24,308 nucleotides of DNA from Physocladia obscura (Eukaryota > Chytridiomycota > Chytridiomycetes > Chytridiales > Chytriomycetaceae), in contig JADGJH010000213.1 of assembly GCA_027596945.1 (NCBI GenBank), forward strand, positions 1 through 24,308, written 5' to 3'. The first letter of the stretch is position 1. The number at the start of each line of letters is the position of its first letter. The notes below the pieces were generated by a model. That model worked only from the letters and a program-made list of their open reading frames with translations, was not told where the DNA came from and ran no database searches. This document shows, piece by piece, positions 20,615-24,308 of the stretch. Both the position numbers and the translations under genes were made by a program.

Positions 20615-21796
20615 ATGACTAAACTAGAAACGCAAAAACAGAACGCAACTCAAGTTTCATACCATTCGCATGCTACTCTAATCAACGGCAAGCGTTTGCT
20701 GTTCATCTCTGCTGCAATTCACTACCCGCGATCAACACCAGAGGTTTACTTTGCTTTTCTTTTCTTTTCTTTTCTTTTTTTTGGCTGTTCTTAATTGTCA
20801 ACTTTCGCAGATGTGGCCAAAAATGATGAAGAAAGCGAAAGCAGCGGGTGTCAACTGCATCGAGACTTACTTATTCTGGAATCTTCACGAGAAAGTCAAA
20901 GGCAAGCATGACTTTACCGGCAACCTTGACTTCCTGCACTTCAATCAGTGCGCACAAGATGCTGTTGTCAGTGTGAGCGCTCAAAATTTCCTTCAATTTT
21001 TTTTGTTTCCATTGTAATTGCTTACCAATTATTTATTGGCAGATCGGGCCTCATATTTGTGCCGAAACAAACTATGGTGGTTATCGGGCGTGGCTACGTG
21101 ACATTCCAGGAATCGAAATCCGAACGAACAGTCAGCCGCATAAGAAAGAGATGGAAAAGTGGGTGCGTGTTGTTGGAAACATGCTACGCCCGACTCTCGC
21201 TCCAAATGGAGAGCCAGTTATTCTTTTGCAAATTGAAAACGAATACAATCTTGTGGCAAAAAGAAACGGTGAAGAGGTTTGCTTCTTGTCTAGTCATTTA
21301 TTTACTCTGACACCGGTTTTCAACTATTCAAGGGTCAAAAATATCTTGCTTGGGCAATTCAGTTGGCGCAATCTCTTACACTGAACGTTCCTTGGGTTAT
21401 GTGTCTTGAAGGTATGTCAGGCGCAATTGAAACCATCTTTCTTCCTACCACTACCACGACTACTGCTATCGTCACAAGAATTCCTCGGTGGTATATTTCT
21501 GCGCCGTTTGATGTGTCGCTCGAAAACGAAGATGTTGGATTCACTTTAAACATGAGCTCAATGTACAAGGGTGCTATTTACATCAAAGGAAATAACGTTG
21601 GACGTTACTTTATCACCCCAACATTCCCTTCTGCAGATGCATTCACGTGGCTTTCCAATGCGCCCCGCCAGTTCAAACTCAATACCACCTGCCACGAGAA
21701 TACTTGCAAACTTCAGGTAGCACGTTGGTAGCACTGGAAGAAGGTGTCAAAAATATCGACATTGGAAAAGATTCCATCGACTTGTGGGCTTTATAA
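20615..21796 (+). pseudogene. GH35 beta-galactosidase, internally deleted and frameshifted
   Basis: Glycoside hydrolase family 35 removes terminal beta-galactose. Exons 20615-20743, 20811-20972, 21043-21276 and 21333 onward splice in frame (introns 67, 70, 56 nt). The N-terminal barrel is recognisable: AAIHYPRSTPE, GVNCIETYLFWNLHE, IGPHICAETNYGG, WLRDIPGIEIRTNSQP, and QIENEY with the acid/base Glu. After PWVMCLEGMSGAIETI (to 21437) the frame shifts, and the expected region with the nucleophile Glu and the middle domains is missing. Text resumes near 21486 in the C-terminal galactose-binding domain (RWYISAPFDVSL, LNMSSMYKGAIYIKGNNVGRY). It shifts again near 21609 to finish as PPVQTQYHLPREYL, then GSTLVALEEGVKNIDIG and a TAA at 21796. 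Exon 2 also lacks the usual GLYVxLR before IGPH. Only about a third to half of a normal enzyme remains. Confidence 0.9.
20754..20782. repeat. CTTTT microsatellite in intron 1 of the GH35 pseudogene
   Basis: C occurs every fifth base from 20754 to 20774, with T between, then a T run. It supplies the polypyrimidine tract of the 67-nt intron. Confidence 0.85.
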
Positions 21797-21848
21797 TTAT
21801 GATATGTTTCCTTCTTATTTTATTTTAGTAAATGAATTGTGCGGCACA

Positions 21849-21860
21849 AATGATATCATT
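21849..21860. promoter_or_regulatory. 12-bp palindrome in the short RPL5 upstream spacer
   Basis: AATGATATCATT is a perfect palindrome 60 bp upstream of the RPL5 start codon. The spacer behind the GH35 stop is only 124 bp, so the RPL5 promoter must be compact or extend into the pseudogene. A role as factor-binding site is inference. Confidence 0.35.
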
Positions 21861-21920
21861 CACAAAAAAATGAGCAGTTCAATATTTTTCGTGTGATTAA
21901 ATTTTAGAACTGACTCAAAA

Positions 21921-23245
21921 ATGGTAAAGACCCATTGTTACATCTCATCCCCATCTATATCTCCATCAAATTTGTCTCCCACCTAAGCCATCCCTTCGTC
22001 GAATTAGTTTTAGCTTGCTAGATGTTGTAGTGCCGCATAATCGACTAACCGGACAATGACATCTGGAATCCCAAACCTGCCAACTCCGAACCACATGATG
22101 GGAATTATGTTGCTAACCCTTTGACTTGTATTCAGGCTTTCGTCAAGATTGTGAAGAACAAAGCTTACTACAAGCGTTACCAAACTAAGTACCGCAGAAG
22201 AAGAGGTTTGTTTCGCGCTTTATAAGCCTTAGTTATTAGCGAATACTTCGATTATTCAAGTGATGATCAATCAATATGGTATAGTTCAGCTGAAACTATC
22301 GTGTTGAATCTAAAGCAAAATGTCTTTCGCTCCTATCTGATCCCCGTTTTTTGTGTAATTTCTTTCTCTTCCCAAACGGTTTTAAACATGTTTGTTAACT
22401 GTTTTCTCTTTGCAGAGGGAAAAACTGACTACCAATCCCGCAAGGCTCTTGTTACCCAGGCCAAGAATAAGTACAACTCGCCAAAGTATAGACTTGTCGT
22501 GCGCATCACCAACAAGGACATTGTTGCACAAATTGTTTACGCCAAGATCCAAGGTGATGTTGTTCTCGCTGCCGCATATTCACACGAACTTCCACGCTAC
22601 GGAGTCAAAGTCGGTCTCACCAACTGGTCTGCCGCGTATTGCACTGGTCTCCTGATTGCCAGACGTTTGCTCACCCAGCTCAACCTTGCCGACAAATACG
22701 AAGGAAACCAGGAAATCGATGGAACTTATTACGAAGTTGAGGCCGTTGACGATGCGCCGCGCCCATTCCAATGTTTCCTGGATGTCGGTCTCCGTCGCAC
22801 CACCACTGGTTCGCGCGTCTTCGGTGTGCTTAAGGGTGCCGTTGACGGTGGTCTGAAGATTCCACACTCCGAAAACAGATTCCCAGGCTGGGACACCAGC
22901 TCTAAGGAGCTCGATGCCGAAACTCTCCGCAAGTACATTGTCGGAGGACACGTCAGCGAGTATATGGCTGAGCTTGAGGAGGACGATGAGGACTCATATA
23001 AGCGTCAATTTGCCAAATACATTGAGGAAGAAATCTCCCCAGACGACTTTGAGGAGCTGTACGAGAAGGCTCACGAAGCCATCCGCGAGAACCCTGAGCG
23101 CATCATCAAAGAGCACGAATATGATGATGAGGCGAAAGAGAAACTCAAGAAGTTCAAGACGCAGCGCAGAAACTTGAAGCAGAGGGTTGACCGCATCAAG
23201 CAAAAGAAGGCTTCGTGGTTGGCAAAGCGTGCTGCTGACGAATAA
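21921..23245 (+). CDS. RPL5: 60S ribosomal protein L5 (uL18)
   Basis: This protein binds 5S rRNA, enters the 60S subunit as part of the 5S RNP with uL5, and sits in the central protuberance. Exons: 21921-21923 (the ATG alone), 22136-22205, 22416-23245, for 300 residues (yeast Rpl5 is 297). The sequence is unmistakable: [16 protein letters not shown] at the N-terminus, [10 protein letters not shown] across the second splice, [42 protein letters not shown], and the basic C-terminal helix ending [13 protein letters not shown]. The introns (212 and 210 nt) are two to four times longer than in neighbouring genes. Intron 1 has a TGCTAAC branch-point just before its acceptor, and intron 2 hosts a snoRNA. 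The first codon being its own exon is supported by the need for a Met before AFVKIV and a GTAAAG donor directly after it. Confidence 0.96.
22020..22064 (+). other. Hairpin in RPL5 intron 1
   Basis: AGATGT (22020-22025) pairs with ACATCT (22059-22064). Inside, TGT pairs with ACA after a 3-nt bulge, and CCG (22033-22035) pairs with CGG (22050-22052). It might be part of an intronic RNA, but I find no C/D boxes and no convincing H/ACA pair in this intron. Confidence 0.35.
22260..22340 (+). ncRNA. snR60: Box C/D snoRNA, snR60/SNORD80 family, in RPL5 intron 2
   Basis: All four boxes are present in order: C GTGATGA (22260-22266), D' CTGA (22290-22293), C' GTGTTGA (22301-22307) and D CTGA (22337-22340). 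The guide before D (22322-22336) can pair over 15 nt with 25S rRNA AUAGGGGCGAAAGAC, with one G-U pair. The fifth base from D faces the second G of AUAGG. The guide before D' (22278-22288) pairs over 11 nt with UGAACUAUGCC, with one G-U pair, and the fifth base faces the second A of UGAA. In yeast 25S, as I recall its sequence, these two nucleotides lie 91 apart, matching Am817 and Gm908, the two targets of snR60 (human SNORD80). Release should follow splicing and debranching. A clear terminal stem next to C and D is not visible, which is the one weak point. Confidence 0.87.
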
Positions 23246-23281
23246 ATGTTGCTGATCTTTTGTTTAGTTGCAAAAATTTTT

Positions 23282-23287
23282 AATAAA
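23282..23287 (+). terminator. Polyadenylation signal AATAAA for RPL5
   Basis: AATAAA lies 37 nt after the RPL5 stop codon, preceded by a T-rich stretch. It is the likely 3'-end signal. Confidence 0.6.
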
Positions 23288-23351
23288 ACGAATGTTGGGT
23301 GAAAATACCAGATATTCGGAAATTTGTGTTTGCCATTCGCAATGAGTCATT

Positions 23352-23582
23352 TTGATTCACATTCCTCAATACATTACTGAACTGGATGAAGACTTGCGAA
23401 AATGTAACGATGCAAGTTTACAATATTTGTGCCCAGGTTCAACAAAGGATTTCGTGAATAAACGGTTCTATCACAGCTGTGCTGGTATTGGAAACAAATT
23501 AACGGTCATTGAGACTTCAAATAAGTTATTTGTGGATTTGTTAAAAATGCTGGGATATACGAAGTGGTTGGATTACATCTAA
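23352..23582 (+). pseudogene. Small unrecognised ORF, probable C-terminal gene fragment
   Basis: A 76-codon frame with no ATG start (it opens at a TTG) reads HIPQYITELDEDLRKCNDAS and ends LLKMLGYTKWLDYI before TAA. Composition looks coding rather than random. Just upstream, in another frame, KIPDIRKFVFAIRNESF (about 23301-23350) reads like the preceding part, cut off by a TGA and a shift. I recognise no family. It is best read as the tail of a decayed gene placed behind RPL5, or as an exon whose other exons I cannot see. Confidence 0.35.
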
Positions 23583-24308
23583 TTTCAAATGAAATGGTCA
23601 GTGTACAAAAAGATAATGAAAGCTTTTGAATGAATTTTAAAAATAAAAATAAATAAAAAACTAAATTTTTTTATCATCCTTTTTCTGGATAAAAACGTCA
23701 AATTTAATTAAATTATTTCTACAATGAGTTCAGTTAGCGTTGTTCTAAAAACCGTTCAGATTTATTAATACACAATTGAAATATGCAATAAAAAAAAATG
23801 GGAGAATACTTCCAGGTGGTTGTTGCAAGTAATAAAATAAATTTTTTTTGGCAACATTATACACAGTACTTTTCAAAACACAAGGCTATCAGTCCACTTG
23901 TGCATTAATAGATTCACTTTAATAAAATGATAAACGTTGATATTGGTGTCTTAATTATTATGCCAGTTTTTTTTTGGTTTATTTGTTTTCAAGAGTAGTA
24001 TTTTAGTTATATGAGAATTTACAACCAGCACAGTAGTATTGATTAGTGTTGATACAGTATGGAAAATTGGGATTTATGTACCATGATTGGTATAATGATA
24101 GATTTCATGACTAAGAGGACTGTTCTCTGTGACTGTGATAAATATGCATACTAGAACAATTTCTTTCTGCGGCCATGTTCAAAGTACTTTGAAAATCCTT
24201 TGAGTATAATTTTTTCCAATGACTTCGGACTTTGTGAATGTACAAAAAACTCTTTTTTTTTTTTTTTTTTTTTGTTGACCAAAAAATTGAAATTGAAAAA
24301 AATAAGGG
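23583..24308. other. Gene-free AT-rich end of the window
   Basis: I see no gene, RNA or repeat family here that I can support. The stretch contains many short A and T runs and ends near a 21-nt poly-T tract (24253-24273). Confidence 0.6.
24253..24273. repeat. Poly-T tract (21 T)
   Basis: An uninterrupted T run. It could be a minus-strand poly-A tail of an inserted sequence or a simple repeat; nothing next to it settles this. Confidence 0.85.

Noticed and set aside
21410..21420. GTATGT as a real intron donor in the GH35 gene
   Set aside because: The bases code for the conserved G-M-S-G-A-I-E-T-I segment of the barrel, so they belong to the exon.
1..24308. tRNA or rRNA genes, CRISPR arrays or viral genes
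   Set aside because: I found no cloverleaf with an intact B box, no spaced direct-repeat array, and no recognisable viral protein on either strand.

Overview
The window is nuclear DNA from a fungus. The evidence is short GT-AG introns (about 50-90 nt) in most genes, a 2239-residue multidomain acetyl-CoA carboxylase of fungal cytosolic layout, an HBN1/FRM2-type nitroreductase, and very AT-rich intergenic DNA full of A/T runs. A plant-like GH35 beta-galactosidase architecture and compact introns make an early-diverging (chytrid-like) fungus my best guess. That placement is inference.

Layout. 1-580: 5' part of an unrecognised low-complexity gene (minus strand). 580-2730: gene-free, with a ~206 bp foldback element. 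2733-4805 (minus): two-exon gene for a disordered protein with repeated KRxS motifs, divergent from a three-exon nitroreductase (5276-6038, plus). 6213-8530: wreckage, with a palindrome, a decayed multi-exon ORF, tandem repeats and a decayed Cys-rich ORF on the other strand. 8846-15990 (minus): complete seven-exon ACC1. 16396-17980: eroded coding blocks on the minus strand. 18081-19703 (minus) and 20615-21796 (plus): a divergent pair, an MFS sugar permease and a GH35 beta-galactosidase, both broken. 21921-23245 (plus): ribosomal protein L5 (uL18). 23246-24308: a small unexplained ORF, then AT-rich DNA.

Main results. (1) The second RPL5 intron carries a box C/D snoRNA. Its two guides match the 25S rRNA sites that in yeast are Am817 and Gm908, which identifies it as the snR60/SNORD80 family. 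(2) The permease/beta-galactosidase pair looks like a decaying galactoside-use cluster, with independent lesions in each gene. (3) ACC1 is complete and keeps a Snf1/AMPK-type serine in the central domain, but its carboxyltransferase active-site loop is two residues short.

ACC1 (malonyl-CoA supply), RPL5 (5S RNP and 60S assembly) and the snoRNA (25S methylation) are housekeeping. The rest is accessory or decaying.
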